58,973 nt of DNA from CAZTPJ01 sp964614515 (GCA_964614515.1 CAZTPJ010000015.1:1-58973), one strand, 5' to 3'; shown: positions 17,538 to 25,832, counted from the first letter of the stretch. Notes: a model not told the origin generated them from the letters alone. A program made the numbers and translations.

Positions 17538-18130
17538 ACGGTCGGTAGCACTGCCGCCCAGTATGCGGCCTCGCCGATCAACTGGCTGCCAAACTCCTTT
17601 TTCGGCGCGGCCAAGGTATGAAGCTTGCCTTTGCGAATATCCAGCAACGCCATGACCGGAACTGACTTTCCTTTGCTCGGGATCGACTCGTGCATCATTT
17701 GCAGCACCAGGTTCGCCCGGTTCGCGGGTAACTTGTCGGCCTTGAAGTAGAGTTTGACCAGGTGCTTGGTCCCTTCGATCTCTAGGCCGAGTTCGGGATT
17801 GACCAACACATCCACGCCCCCGGATTGCCACGTAAGTTTGTGCGGCGCGAACCACGGCAAGGTCCGCCGGCCGATCCACTTCTTGTAGGCCTTGATCGCA
17901 TCGGCGTAGTTGGGGCCGTCCGATGGCCGGTCGCGCGGCGGCGTCGCGGACAGAGTCTTTATGTCTCTCCCCGCGCTGTGCAGTTCCACGATCGCGTCCC
18001 GGAGTTCCTTCCAATAGTCCTTGCTCGGGTGATACTTGTCGCGGTGCTTCCACTCGCGGACGACGGTCATCTTGGGCGTGCCCGCCTTATTGATGAAATC
18101 GACGAACGTTGTGAGTGAAATTGCTTCCAT
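17534..18130 (-). CDS. Conserved-looking protein of unknown function, convergent with the TIR-like gene
   Basis: 198 residues from MEAISLTTFVDFINKAGTPK to the C-terminus AYWAAVLPTV. Features: N-terminal helix, then 'YHPSKDYWKELRDAIVELHSAGRDI', a central region with KKWIGRRTLPWFAPHKLTWQ, and beta-rich 'LEIEGTKHLVKLYFKADKLP' followed by 'VMALLDIRKGKLHTL'. No membrane segment or known catalytic motif is recognised. It overlaps the TIR-like gene by 4 nt at the stop codons. The frame is open further upstream but the added residues are Pro/Arg-rich and unlikely to be coding. Function unknown; possible accessory component of the island. Confidence 0.7.
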   Translation of the reverse strand: MEAISLTTFVDFINKAGTPKMTVVREWKHRDKYHPSKDYWKELRDAIVELHSAGRDIKTLSATPPRDRPSDGPNYADAIKAYKKWIGRRTLPWFAPHKLTWQSGGVDVLVNPELGLEIEGTKHLVKLYFKADKLPANRANLVLQMMHESIPSKGKSVPVMALLDIRKGKLHTLAAPKKEFGSQLIGEAAYWAAVLPTV

Positions 18131-18280
18131 GCGGCTTCTCCGGCTCGGCGCTTCCAGCACCGTGCCCATCATTGTACGCCGTCCGTTTGGGTGTGCGCGC
18201 CCTGCCGCCACCGGTGCCCCCGCGTGGGGCATGGCCCTCGTGCGTCGGGCGAGCGGGGCGGTCCCTCTCCGAGCGGGGGA

Positions 18281-18327
18281 GGTGCCGGAGGGGGCAGCGG
18301 CCCCCTCTGGCATTGGGGACCGGCACC
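18281..18327. repeat. Nested hairpin in a 361-nt intergenic gap
   Basis: The gap 18131-18491 lies between divergent genes. It contains GAGGGGGC (18288-18295), loop agcg, GCCCCCTC (18300-18307), nested inside GGTGCCG (18281-18287) and CGGCACC (18321-18327). No gene is seen. A tatcat at about 18451 could be a -10 box for the downstream gene. Confidence 0.55.
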
Positions 18328-18491
18328 TATCAGGGTCTGACCGATCGAAGGGCCATCGGAGGCTGCAGAATGCCTATCTCCCCACGCCCCCGCCCCAACG
18401 AACTGGATCGTCCCCTTGAACCGTGCGAACCTCGGCGGAGTCTGCGGGTATCATGTGGGAACGTCATTCCGCACCCGTAGGAGAAGGAACA

Positions 18492-18953
18492 ATGAGCATC
18501 AAGATTTCCTGCGATCTGTTCACCGCGGCGAAGAAGTCGCCCAGCTTTCCGAAGGATTGGGATGACGACAAGATCCGCCGCGAACTTGCCCGATACGGCA
18601 AGTTCTTGTTGCTGGCACAGCGCTATCCAGGGCAGCCCCTCGCTCCGACGATGCAGATCGACCAGATGTGGCATCTGCACATGACGCACCCGCGCGCGTA
18701 CTACGAGGATTGCGTGCGGTTGTTCGGTGAAATCCTCGACCATGACGGCGGCTTCGGGGCCGATCCGGCAGAGTTGCCCGAGCTCAAGGCCACGTTCAAT
18801 CGGACGGCGGAACTGTGGGAGAAGGAGTTTGGCGAGAAGTACGTCGAACGAGAGTTCGATCCCAACATGACCAATTGCTGGCATGACTGCTCCGGCCGGT
18901 GCTGGCACGCCTGCAACTCGCGTGCGAAGCAGCGGGAACTCATCACGATCTGA
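18492..18953 (+). CDS. Glycine-rich-domain-protein-like (GRDP) protein with Cys/His octapeptide tail
   Basis: 153 residues from MSIKISCDLF; the SD (aggagaagga) is strong and sets this start. The body carries the GRDP-like signature QIDQMWHLHMTHPRAYYEDC and FGEILDHDGG, in which the His residues may bind metal. The C-terminus has two imperfect eight-residue repeats, CWHDCSGR and CWHACNSR (Cys at 129, 133, 137, 141), then a short tail KQRELITI. The next gene, six bases downstream, is a 2-oxoglutarate oxygenase. The tail could be a metal site or a modification substrate; both are inference. The GRDP-like assignment is by pattern recognition. Confidence 0.75.
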   Translation: MSIKISCDLFTAAKKSPSFPKDWDDDKIRRELARYGKFLLLAQRYPGQPLAPTMQIDQMWHLHMTHPRAYYEDCVRLFGEILDHDGGFGADPAELPELKATFNRTAELWEKEFGEKYVEREFDPNMTNCWHDCSGRCWHACNSRAKQRELITI

Positions 18954-18959
18954 GCCGTT

Positions 18960-19604
18960 ATGACCATGCAGGAGGCGGCGCACATCTTGGAAGCCGTACG
19001 GCAGTCAGGGTGGTGTCGGCTCGGACCAATATCGGACTCCGAGTACCGCGATCTGGTCGCCCGACTAGGCAAGCCGTGGTGCGAGACAGCCGTGGAACTG
19101 CGGCCGGATGTGCGCAGCTACCTGTGCAAGCCAGTCGCGGTGCCCATGCACACGGACCATCCCGATGCTCACCTCATGTCATGGCGGTGCGAAGTGCAGG
19201 ACGATGCGGATGGAACGCAAGTACTGCTCGATGGTCTGGCGGCCCTGGATGCTTGCGGCTCCCGCGTGCGCGATACCCTGAGGCACGTCCACGCGGAAGT
19301 TCGCATCCGCGGCGACTCGCCGCCAACGCATGTGCCGATCGTGCGGACGATGCCTACCGGCGATCGGTTGTTCTTCGCGTCCTGGATCAAGCCCATCGAG
19401 GCGGACCCGCATTCGCTTGCGGCTTTCAGTGCGCTCCGAGCGGAGATCGAGCGACGGGCCGCAACTCACGCCTGGGAGGTGCGACTCTCGGAGGGTGAGG
19501 CGCTGGTGATCGACAACGGGCGCGTGCTTCACGGGAGGGGGCCACTCGCGGATGGGAGCCAGCGCCGCCTTCGGCGATTCTGGATCACGCTTCCATCCCC
19601 TTAA
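18960..19604 (+). CDS. Fe(II)/2-oxoglutarate-dependent oxygenase, TauD/clavaminate-synthase-like
   Basis: 214 residues. The iron-binding facial triad is visible: H64-T-D66 (VPMHTDHPDAHLMSWRC) and the distal H191 in NGRVLHGRGPL, with an Arg at about 203-206 (QRRLRRFWI) for 2-oxoglutarate. It lacks obvious transport or membrane signals, so it is probably cytoplasmic. It is shorter than TauD (about 280), with a reduced N-terminus. It follows the Cys/His-tailed gene after six bases, which suggests that the substrate could be that protein or a product of the same pathway. Two in-frame ATGs (18960, 18966) compete as start. Confidence 0.85.
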   Translation: MTMQEAAHILEAVRQSGWCRLGPISDSEYRDLVARLGKPWCETAVELRPDVRSYLCKPVAVPMHTDHPDAHLMSWRCEVQDDADGTQVLLDGLAALDACGSRVRDTLRHVHAEVRIRGDSPPTHVPIVRTMPTGDRLFFASWIKPIEADPHSLAAFSALRAEIERRAATHAWEVRLSEGEALVIDNGRVLHGRGPLADGSQRRLRRFWITLPSP

Positions 19605-20201
19605 GCCTCTTCAAGTCCCACTGCCGGGGTTGCCGCCCCCGCCGCCTCCGCCGCCCCCGCTCAGGGCTCTCGCGGCGAGTCACCGGCGGGATACGGCGTC
19701 AGACGCATCACCAAGGCTGCGCTGCAGCCCCGCCCGATCGGGGTGGGCCGAGGAGGGCAGGGTCGCGTTGGCTTCGCCAGGGGATGTCGCGCATCGACTG
19801 AGACGATCACCGTGAGCTTCGCCTCCGGGTCCATCACCAGAACCACCCACGAGTTCGACCTGACGCGGGCTGTCTTCCATCGCCCGGACGCAACCGCCGC
19901 GCCAGCGATGATGATCCGCAGCGAGTTCGAGGCCGAGGTCTATGGTAAGGGCGCAAACTGCATCGCCGACACCTCGTTCGATGCGATGCGCATGTCGGTG
20001 GGTCGCGCATAACTTGCGGTGGCCGTGGGTGGCGGTCCGGATTGTGCCTCCTTGATGACATGCATCGCCCGAGCGATTCCTCAAGTCACCCCCCGATCGC
20101 GCCGAGACAGTTAAGTCCGCGCCCCCGCTCTCGCCGGTGATCGAGGCGCTGCGGCCGCATGTGAACCGGCAGCGCGATCCCCGCGCCACAGGAGTGAAGA
20201 C
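19605..20201. other. 597-nt stretch with no confident gene
   Basis: The first part is a run of Pro/Ala-coding GC-rich sequence (ccgccgcctccgccgccccc). A 90-codon plus-strand open frame at 19743-20012 contains a protein-like section (TETITVSFASGSITRTTHEF ... SEFEAEVYGKGANCIADTSF) but lacks an SD and a family match; it may be a decayed gene. The end of the gap holds a good SD, caggag, for the next gene. No hairpin or promoter stands out. Confidence 0.4.
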
Positions 20202-20858
20202 ATGCCCGATTACATCCCCGCACGCGATGGCGACTTTGACACCTGGCAGAACACCTTTCTGACATACGCCGCCGCCAACGTCGCCGCCCTCGGCCTCGAA
20301 GTCGGCGACATCACCGCCCTGGGCAACCTCCAGACAACCTGGACCACCAACTATGCCGCCCAGCAGGCCGCCCTCGCCGCCGCCGAAGGCGCCACCGCCG
20401 CCAAATCCTCCGCCAAAGCCGGCTATGTCACAAGCATCCGCGAAGTGGTCGCACGCATCCAGGCCAACCCCGATGTCACAAACACCCAGCGCCAAGCCCT
20501 GGGCATCACCGTCCGCGACACCGAACCCTCCCCCATTCCCGTGCCCACCGAGGTTCCCGTCGGCATCGTCGATACATCCAACCGCCTCCAGCACACCCTG
20601 AAGATCGTCAACGCTGAGGGTGGACGCGGCAAGCCCGAAGGCGTCAAGGCCACCGAGGTCTGGTTCAAGATCGGCGGGGCCGCCGACAGCGGCATCGCCG
20701 GCTTCTCCTACGCCGGACAGGCCACCCGATCGACCTTCAACCACGCCTTCGCCAACGACCAGGGCAACCAGACCGCCCACTACGCCCTGCGCTATATCAA
20801 CTCCAAAGGTGAGCCCGGCCCCTGGAGCGAAACCATCTCCGCAACCATCGCCGCATGA
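20202..20858 (+). CDS. Ala-rich helical protein with C-terminal fibronectin-like domain, family seen twice in this window
   Basis: 218 residues. N-terminal helical part: FDTWQNTFLTYAAANVAALG, 'WTTNYAAQQAALAAAEGATAA', 'SIREVVARIQANPDVTNTQRQALGI'. After a Pro-rich linker comes a beta-sandwich-like region (LKIVNAEGGRGKPEGVKATEV, 'AHYALRYINSKGEPGPWSETISATI') similar to a fibronectin type III fold. No signal peptide. AGGAG eight bases before the ATG. A second member lies at 23744-24433. The function of this family is unknown to me; context with dockerin proteins suggests a surface or structural role. Confidence 0.75.
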   Translation: MPDYIPARDGDFDTWQNTFLTYAAANVAALGLEVGDITALGNLQTTWTTNYAAQQAALAAAEGATAAKSSAKAGYVTSIREVVARIQANPDVTNTQRQALGITVRDTEPSPIPVPTEVPVGIVDTSNRLQHTLKIVNAEGGRGKPEGVKATEVWFKIGGAADSGIAGFSYAGQATRSTFNHAFANDQGNQTAHYALRYINSKGEPGPWSETISATIAA

Positions 20859-20936
20859 TGCACGCCCAGCGCAGCGCGGTTCGCCCCGGCCTCGCCCTGC
20901 GTTGACACCATCATACGAAATGCTCCGGGAGACATC

Positions 20937-20959
20937 GCCCCGGGCTTCGCGCCCGGGGC
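20937..20959. terminator. Strong hairpin between convergent genes
   Basis: GCCCCGGGC (20937-20945), loop TTCGC, GCCCGGGGC (20951-20959) is a perfect nine-base-pair stem. It lies 79 nt after the plus-strand gene and 82 nt beyond the end of the minus-strand dockerin gene, a typical place for a bidirectional terminator. There is no U-tract. Confidence 0.5.
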
Positions 20960-21040
20960 TGTGTCGTGCCATGCATGGATCGGCATCGCATCACATCCCG
21001 CACCACGCCCCCGGGCACGCCCGTGTGCTGGAGCGGTCGG

Positions 21041-22447
21041 TCACTCGCACCCCGCGTTGAACTCGTTGCCGAAGCAGAGGAAGTCAAAGATGTCGCAGAC
21101 GCCCGCGCCCGTAGACGTGTCGCAGTCGCACGCGTACGGGTCGCCCACGGCAAAGCGGTTGCCGAAGCAGAGGAAGTCGAAGATATCCAGCACGCCCGGC
21201 CCCGTGCCCGTGTCGCAATCCGGATAGCACAGCACCTCACACGCGGCCAGCCGCGCGAGGTTGTTCACCGGCAGCGACCCGGCCATCGAATAGTGCCCGC
21301 CGACGAACAACCCTTCACCCTGGCCATCATCCCACGGCGTGATCGTCGTCACCTCGATGATCGGGCCGACGCCCGACAGCCCGGCGCCGACATCGTGCCA
21401 CTGCTGCCCATCCCACCGCGCGAGTTTGGGCGAGTTGCCCCCCCCTGCGCTGGTGAACGTGCCGCCGACCCAGAGCGAATGACCGCCGACGCCATCCCAC
21501 ACGGCGAAACTGCTCCCGCCGCCGACCAGGCCCGTGCCCAGCGGCTGCCAGCGCTGGCCGTCGTACCGCGCGATGCGGTTGAGCGTCGTGCCTTCGGATG
21601 AGATGAACGAGCCGGTGACATGCACCTGCGGCCCTTGTCCGCCATCAAAGATGATGATGTCGCCGATGCTGGTGTTGAAGCCGGGATTGTCGATGATCGG
21701 GCCGAAACCTTCCCAGCCCGTGCCGTTCCACAGGGCCAGCCCCTTGACGGGGATGCCGCCCGCGAGGCCGAAGATCCCGCCGATGAGGACACCCTGCTCG
21801 AGTCGCTCGATCGTGTACCCCGCGAGGAACGTCTGCGAGCCAAAATCGAGGCCCGTGCCCAGCGGCGACCATGATGTGCCATCCCACACGGCCGCGCGGC
21901 TCGCGGACACACCCCCGGCGAAGGTGAACTCGCCCGTGGCGTAAAGGCGTGGCGGGTTGGGTCCGGGGCCATCATCATCCCATTCGACCATGTCCCAGAC
22001 GTTGGCGTTCATGCCGCCGCCGACGCTGGACCACTCGCTGCCGTTCCACCGCGCGATGTAGGTGGTGGCGGGGGCGCCGCCCGCGCTGGTGAAGAGGCCG
22101 CCGACATAGAGCGCTTCGCCCGAGCCATCATCGTGTGTGGTCATGCAGACGGCGATGGCGGGGGCAGCGCCGCGCGTGATGCCGCCGCCGAGGCTCGCCC
22201 AGCGCGAGCCATTCCACTTGGCGATGTTCTGCACGGGAACCTGGCCCGCGAGTTCGAACAGGCCGCTGAAGTAGATCCCCTCACCCGTGCCATCATCCCA
22301 GACGAGGGACTGATAGATCACGGGGAGGAAACCGAGCGTGATCCCGCCGCCGACCTCGGACCAGAGCGGCTCGCACGGCTGCTGGGCCAGCGCGGTCATG
22401 GGCAACAACGTGCCGGCCAGTGCGGCGAGGCGAACGGGTGAGTTCAT
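21041..22447 (-). CDS. Secreted beta-propeller-like protein with GC-type dockerin repeats
   Basis: 468 residues. Signal peptide (MNSPVRLAALAGTLLPMTALAQ), then about seven repeats of a 45-50 residue unit resembling Delta-60/kelch-like blades: 'IARWNGSEWSSVGGGMNANV', 'LYVGGLFTSAGGAPA', 'LARWDGQQWHDVGAGLSG'. The C-terminus has two dockerin-like repeats, CYPDCDTGTGPGVLDIFDFL and CDCDTSTGAGVCDIFDFLCF, ending GCE. The repeats contain calcium-loop-like Asp residues. SD GGGAGG before the ATG at 22447. Likely exported and attached to or assembled on the surface; partner unknown. Confidence 0.88.
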   Translation of the reverse strand: MNSPVRLAALAGTLLPMTALAQQPCEPLWSEVGGGITLGFLPVIYQSLVWDDGTGEGIYFSGLFELAGQVPVQNIAKWNGSRWASLGGGITRGAAPAIAVCMTTHDDGSGEALYVGGLFTSAGGAPATTYIARWNGSEWSSVGGGMNANVWDMVEWDDDGPGPNPPRLYATGEFTFAGGVSASRAAVWDGTSWSPLGTGLDFGSQTFLAGYTIERLEQGVLIGGIFGLAGGIPVKGLALWNGTGWEGFGPIIDNPGFNTSIGDIIIFDGGQGPQVHVTGSFISSEGTTLNRIARYDGQRWQPLGTGLVGGGSSFAVWDGVGGHSLWVGGTFTSAGGGNSPKLARWDGQQWHDVGAGLSGVGPIIEVTTITPWDDGQGEGLFVGGHYSMAGSLPVNNLARLAACEVLCYPDCDTGTGPGVLDIFDFLCFGNRFAVGDPYACDCDTSTGAGVCDIFDFLCFGNEFNAGCE

Positions 22448-22654
22448 CGTGATTCCTCCCTTGTCCAGCGACTGTTCGTGCGAGAGCGTGGGTGGATCCC
22501 GGGGTGGGCGGCCCGCGCCATGGATCACAGCATACCACGGGCGCGGCGGGGCGTGCGAAGCATCGTCAGGGGGGCGGTCTTCGACCCTTCTCGGACCAAA
22601 AAACCATCGCCCGGCCGTTCCCGACCGGGCGAGGGATCGATTCATCACAGGCGA

Positions 22655-23383
22655 TTACGGGCAGCCCGCGTTGAAGGCGTTGCCGAAGCAGAGGAAGTCG
22701 AAGATGTCGCAGACACCCATGCCCGTGCTGGTGTCGCAGTCGCAGGCGTACGGGTCGCCGGCGTCAAAGCGATTGCCGAAGCAGAGGAAGTCGAAGATGT
22801 CCAGCACGCCCACGCCGGTGGAGGTGTCGCAGTCGGCGTAGCAGCCCCCTTCGCCGATGACGAAGGATGGGCCGTAGAAGCCGTTGACGGCGGACGAGAA
22901 ACTCGCCGGTCGCACGAGGCCGGACCCGATCGCGGAAAACGTGGCATCAAAGAAGACGATGCTCGGATGGGTCGTCTGACTGGCGACGTTCCAGCGGAAG
23001 GGATCGTTGGGAAGCGAGAAGGTCTCGCCGCCGACGATGTACCCGACGCCGGGTTGCAATGTGATGGGCGTGATCTCGACCCAGCGGAACTGATCCATGA
23101 GCGGGGCGCTGGTACCGGCTGGAATCCGGATGCTGGCCAGCAGCGTTCCGGCCGGATCCCAGATGCCGACAGGGTGATCGCGGACGAGGCCATCGCCTTC
23201 GAGGTCGGCCCACGAAAGGCCAATCACGGTGACCTCTGCAACGACATCGAACTGCCACCCGACGCACTGATTGTTGACACCGCCGACGGTGCCGGTGAAG
23301 TTGTCGAAGATCAGGGCGCTTTCCTGGGCGTTCGCGGCCGCGGCCATGCCGCAGGCCATCACGATTGCACAAACTTTCTTCAC
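22655..23383 (-). CDS. Secreted GC-type dockerin protein with choice-of-anchor-like domain
   Basis: 242 residues. Start taken as GTG at 23383, with gagaggag six bases upstream, giving a signal peptide VKKVCAIVMACGMAAAANAQ. The middle domain (DNFTGTVGGVNNQCVGWQFD, 'VGIWDPAGTLLASIRIP', 'GVGYIVGGETFSLPNDPFRW') is beta-rich and resembles DUF4082-type secreted domains. The C-terminal dockerin pair (CYADCDTSTGVGVLDIFDFL, CDCDTSTGMGVCDIFDFLCF) is nearly identical to those of the two neighbours. Ends GCP. Confidence 0.85.
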   Translation of the reverse strand: MKKVCAIVMACGMAAAANAQESALIFDNFTGTVGGVNNQCVGWQFDVVAEVTVIGLSWADLEGDGLVRDHPVGIWDPAGTLLASIRIPAGTSAPLMDQFRWVEITPITLQPGVGYIVGGETFSLPNDPFRWNVASQTTHPSIVFFDATFSAIGSGLVRPASFSSAVNGFYGPSFVIGEGGCYADCDTSTGVGVLDIFDFLCFGNRFDAGDPYACDCDTSTGMGVCDIFDFLCFGNAFNAGCP

Positions 23384-23547
23384 AATGGACTCCTCTCGAT
23401 GGGATGTGTGCCCGGGGGGCGCCGACGAGTCGCCCGCGACCAGGGTTCCGCAAGTGTACCAGAAACCCACGGGCGGATGCAAGTCCCCCTGCCCCCCACC
23501 GCGCCCACTCCACCCGGCGAGGTTTTCGGTCCAAGCGCCAATCTTCA

Positions 23548-23694
23548 CACAGCCTCCGCCCCGCAATGGTGATCTTCGCCCGTGCGAGGGTGAGCATCGC
23601 ACGTGCGAGGGTTGGGGTGGCGTGTGCGGCGGGCCGCATCGCCCGCGCACGCACCGGCGAGGCACGCGCAACATCGCGCAGCGCCCGCGATGCA
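23548..23694. repeat. Second 21-nt tandem repeat, about seven degenerate units
   Basis: Seven 21-nt units follow one another, with cores such as gatcttcgcccgtgcgagg and gagcatcgcacgtgcgagg. The plus strand encodes Ala/Arg heptads (VIFARAR, VSIARAR, VGVACAA, GRIARAR). It lies in the 360-nt gap 23384-23743 between a minus-strand dockerin gene and the plus-strand gene at 23744. No SD or known family supports translation of the array itself. Confidence 0.7.
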
Positions 23695-23743
23695 GGCTTC
23701 GCCGCTCATGCGATGGCCGCCGAAGACCGACATCACAGGACCG

Positions 23744-24433
23744 ATGAGCCGCATCGTTCCCGAAGCCAAACGCTCGCGCCTGGAGTTCTACGAATCCCAC
23801 CTCGCGCCGTGGACCGAGAACACCGCGGCCATCGGACTCAGCGCGCCCGCCGTGGCCGCGCTCGCCGCCGCCCTGGCCGAGGCCCGCGCGGCGTTCAACG
23901 CCCAGCAGGAGGCCCATCGCGCTGCGCAGGCGGCGACGCTGCGCTTTCACAACGCCATGGACCATCTGCACAGCGCCCCGGGCCTGGGGGCGGATCTCAT
24001 CGCCACCATCAAGAACCACGCCGCGGTCACCGCCAACCCGGAGGTCTATGTCCTGGCGATGCTCCCGCCCCCACCCCCGGCGGTCGTGCGAGGCGCCGGA
24101 CCCCGGCCGGGCCGGCCGTTTGCCTTCAGCGCGGACCTGCTGGGGGATGGCTCGCTGCGCCTGCGCTGGAAATGCCGCAACCCGCGCGGGTCGACGGGGG
24201 TCATGTACGACGTGCGCCGCGCTGTCGATGGCGGCCCGCCGGAGCATCTCATCACCGCGGGCACGCGATCCTTCCGCGATGCCACGCTGCCGCGCGGCGC
24301 AGCCAGCGCGGTCTATGAGATCACCGCCCAGCGCTCCACCGCGCGCGGCCGCACGGGCGTGTTCCTGGTGAACTTCGGCGTGGCCGCAGCGCCCAGCACC
24401 CCCGCCGCGCTGCGAACCAACCTCGCGGCGTAG
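23744..24433 (+). CDS. Ala-rich helical protein, second member of the 20202-20858 family
   Basis: 229 residues beginning MSRIVPEAKRSRLEFYESHL. The helical N-terminus ('AVAALAAALAEARAAFNAQQ', then 'HRAAQAATLRFHNAMDHLHS' and 'LIATIKNHAAVTANPEVYVL') follows the same layout as the protein at 20202, with a Pro-rich hinge (MLPPPPPAVVRG) and a C-terminal beta-sandwich-like region (YDVRRAVDGGPPEHLI, YEITAQRSTARGRTG). Sequence identity is low; the relation is by layout and spacing. AGGA lies shortly before the ATG. Function unknown. Confidence 0.7.
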   Translation: MSRIVPEAKRSRLEFYESHLAPWTENTAAIGLSAPAVAALAAALAEARAAFNAQQEAHRAAQAATLRFHNAMDHLHSAPGLGADLIATIKNHAAVTANPEVYVLAMLPPPPPAVVRGAGPRPGRPFAFSADLLGDGSLRLRWKCRNPRGSTGVMYDVRRAVDGGPPEHLITAGTRSFRDATLPRGAASAVYEITAQRSTARGRTGVFLVNFGVAAAPSTPAALRTNLAA

Positions 24434-24493
24434 ATGAGGCTGCGTGGGTGTGCGTGCGGCGGCCCGGTCACCGTCATCCCGCGCGATCGACCG

Positions 24494-25345
24494 CTACGGA
24501 CACCCCGCCCCGAAAGCGTTGCCGAAGCACAGGAAGTCGAAGATGTCACAGACGCCCATGCCCGTGGAGGTGTCGCAGTCGCAGGCATACGGGTCGCCCG
24601 CGCTGAAGCGGTTGCCAAAGCAGAGGAAGTCGAAGATGTCGAGCACGCCCGGGCCGGTGGATGAATCGCAATCCGCGTAGCACTCGGTCTCGCCCTCGAT
24701 GACAAACGCCCACTCGTGCGACTGCCCCGGGGCGAACGTCGTCATCGGCACCCACGGCCCGGCGAGCGTGCCATCCGCGAACAAATCAAACGTCCACGAC
24801 CCGCGCGAATCGCCAAACTCGCGAAGCGTCGTGAGCATCGCGTTGGTGTTCTTGCCCGGCACGCCGAGCAGAATCGTCTGATAGGTGCGAACGCCCAGGA
24901 AGTATCGCCCCGCCGGGAGGAACAGGCCCGGGGTTTCGAGCTCGTTCTCATAGATCATGCCGTAGCGCGGGTGCACGATGCCCGTGGGGTCGTGGCGGAT
25001 GGGCTGGGAGTGGGCGGATTCGAGCAGCGTGCCGGGCAGGCCCGTGCCCTCATCGGTGTAGATGTACCAGTCGCCGCCGATGACGATGGGGTTGTCGGCG
25101 TGGAAACTGTAAAACGTGATCGAACGGATCTGCGTGTCGCCCGTCAGCACAAAGTCATCCGCCGCGCAGCGATAGGACACAAAGTGCGGCGGCTCCGACC
25201 GCACCGCGCTCCATCCCGACGAAATGTCCAGCAGGTCCGCCGGATACTCCTGAATGTTCGACCACACGACAGTTTGTGCGGCAGCCATCGCAGGCGAGAG
25301 CGCCAGGCCGGCAAGTGCAAGCATCAACGCGGATCGAGTGGTCAT
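24494..25345 (-). CDS. Secreted GC-type dockerin protein
   Basis: 283 residues with signal peptide (MTTRSALMLALAGLALSPAM, cleavage after AAAQ). The central beta-rich domain contains 'CAADDFVLTGDTQIRSITFY', 'DWYIYTDEGTGLPGTLLE' and 'LPAGRYFLGVRTYQ', a pattern common in secreted planctomycete proteins. The C-terminus carries two dockerin repeats (CYADCDSSTGPGVLDIFDFL and CDCDTSTGMGVCDIFDFLCF) and ends GCP. The GGAGA before the ATG at 25345 supports the start. Third member of the cluster; no cohesin-like partner seen in the window. Confidence 0.85.
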   Translation of the reverse strand: MTTRSALMLALAGLALSPAMAAAQTVVWSNIQEYPADLLDISSGWSAVRSEPPHFVSYRCAADDFVLTGDTQIRSITFYSFHADNPIVIGGDWYIYTDEGTGLPGTLLESAHSQPIRHDPTGIVHPRYGMIYENELETPGLFLPAGRYFLGVRTYQTILLGVPGKNTNAMLTTLREFGDSRGSWTFDLFADGTLAGPWVPMTTFAPGQSHEWAFVIEGETECYADCDSSTGPGVLDIFDFLCFGNRFSAGDPYACDCDTSTGMGVCDIFDFLCFGNAFGAGCP

Positions 25346-25464
25346 CGGTGGTTCTCCATATAAGCCGCCGCCCTGTTCAGAACGGCCGGCGAGACATCAA
25401 GTGTACAGGAAATCCCCGTCCGTGTCGAGGGGGTACGTGCCATGGGCGGCTCGTTGGCCAGTGT

Positions 25465-25598
25465 CCTCTTCGCCCACAGGGCGCGCGCCTCTTTCCCCGT
25501 GGGGCGTCCGCCTCTTCGCCCGCAGGGCGCGCGATCGTTGCCGGAGGCTTCAGCCTCCGGTTGCGACTCCTTGATCCTCTTCGCCCGGAGGGCGCGCG
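25465..25598. repeat. Three dispersed 'cctcttcgccc' units with an extra hairpin
   Basis: Copies at 25465-25487, 25511-25533 and 25576-25598 share cctcttcgccc, two or three variable bases, then agggcgcgcg. Between them CCGGAGGC-TTCA-GCCTCCGG (25541-25560) is a perfect hairpin. Same family as the units at 13268 and 13415. Confidence 0.65.
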
Positions 25599-25619
25599 AC
25601 CACGACTGCGACGAGACAG

Positions 25620-25741
25620 AAACCGCTCGTGGAGCGAACGGTCCACCCAGAAACCGCTCACGGAGTGAGCGGTCTACCCAGGAACCGCTCGCGGAGTGAG
25701 CGATCCACCCAGAAACCGCTCGCGGCGTGAGCGGTACACCC
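25620..25741. repeat. Four tandem ~31-nt palindromic units
   Basis: Units begin near 25620, 25651, 25683 and 25713. Each contains an imperfect palindrome, accgctcgcggagtgagcggt-like, followed by ctacccag or ccacccag. Not a CRISPR: the repeats are head-to-tail with no unique spacers. It is part of a 487-nt gene-free region upstream of the site-2 protease. Confidence 0.7.
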
Positions 25742-25832
25742 CCGAGTCGCACACGATTCGGGCATACGCTCTGGTCATGGATGGCGAGGTGTCCCATGCC
25801 CGGGTGGTGTCGCGCAGCGCAAGGGGCAGGCC

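Noticed and set aside
19680..20972. 430-codon Gly-rich minus-strand frame
   Set aside because: Gly/Ala/Val runs reflect the antisense of an Ala-rich plus-strand protein with a good SD.
25620..25741. CRISPR array
   Set aside because: Units are contiguous and each is a palindrome-bearing repeat; there are no unique spacers and no cas genes.
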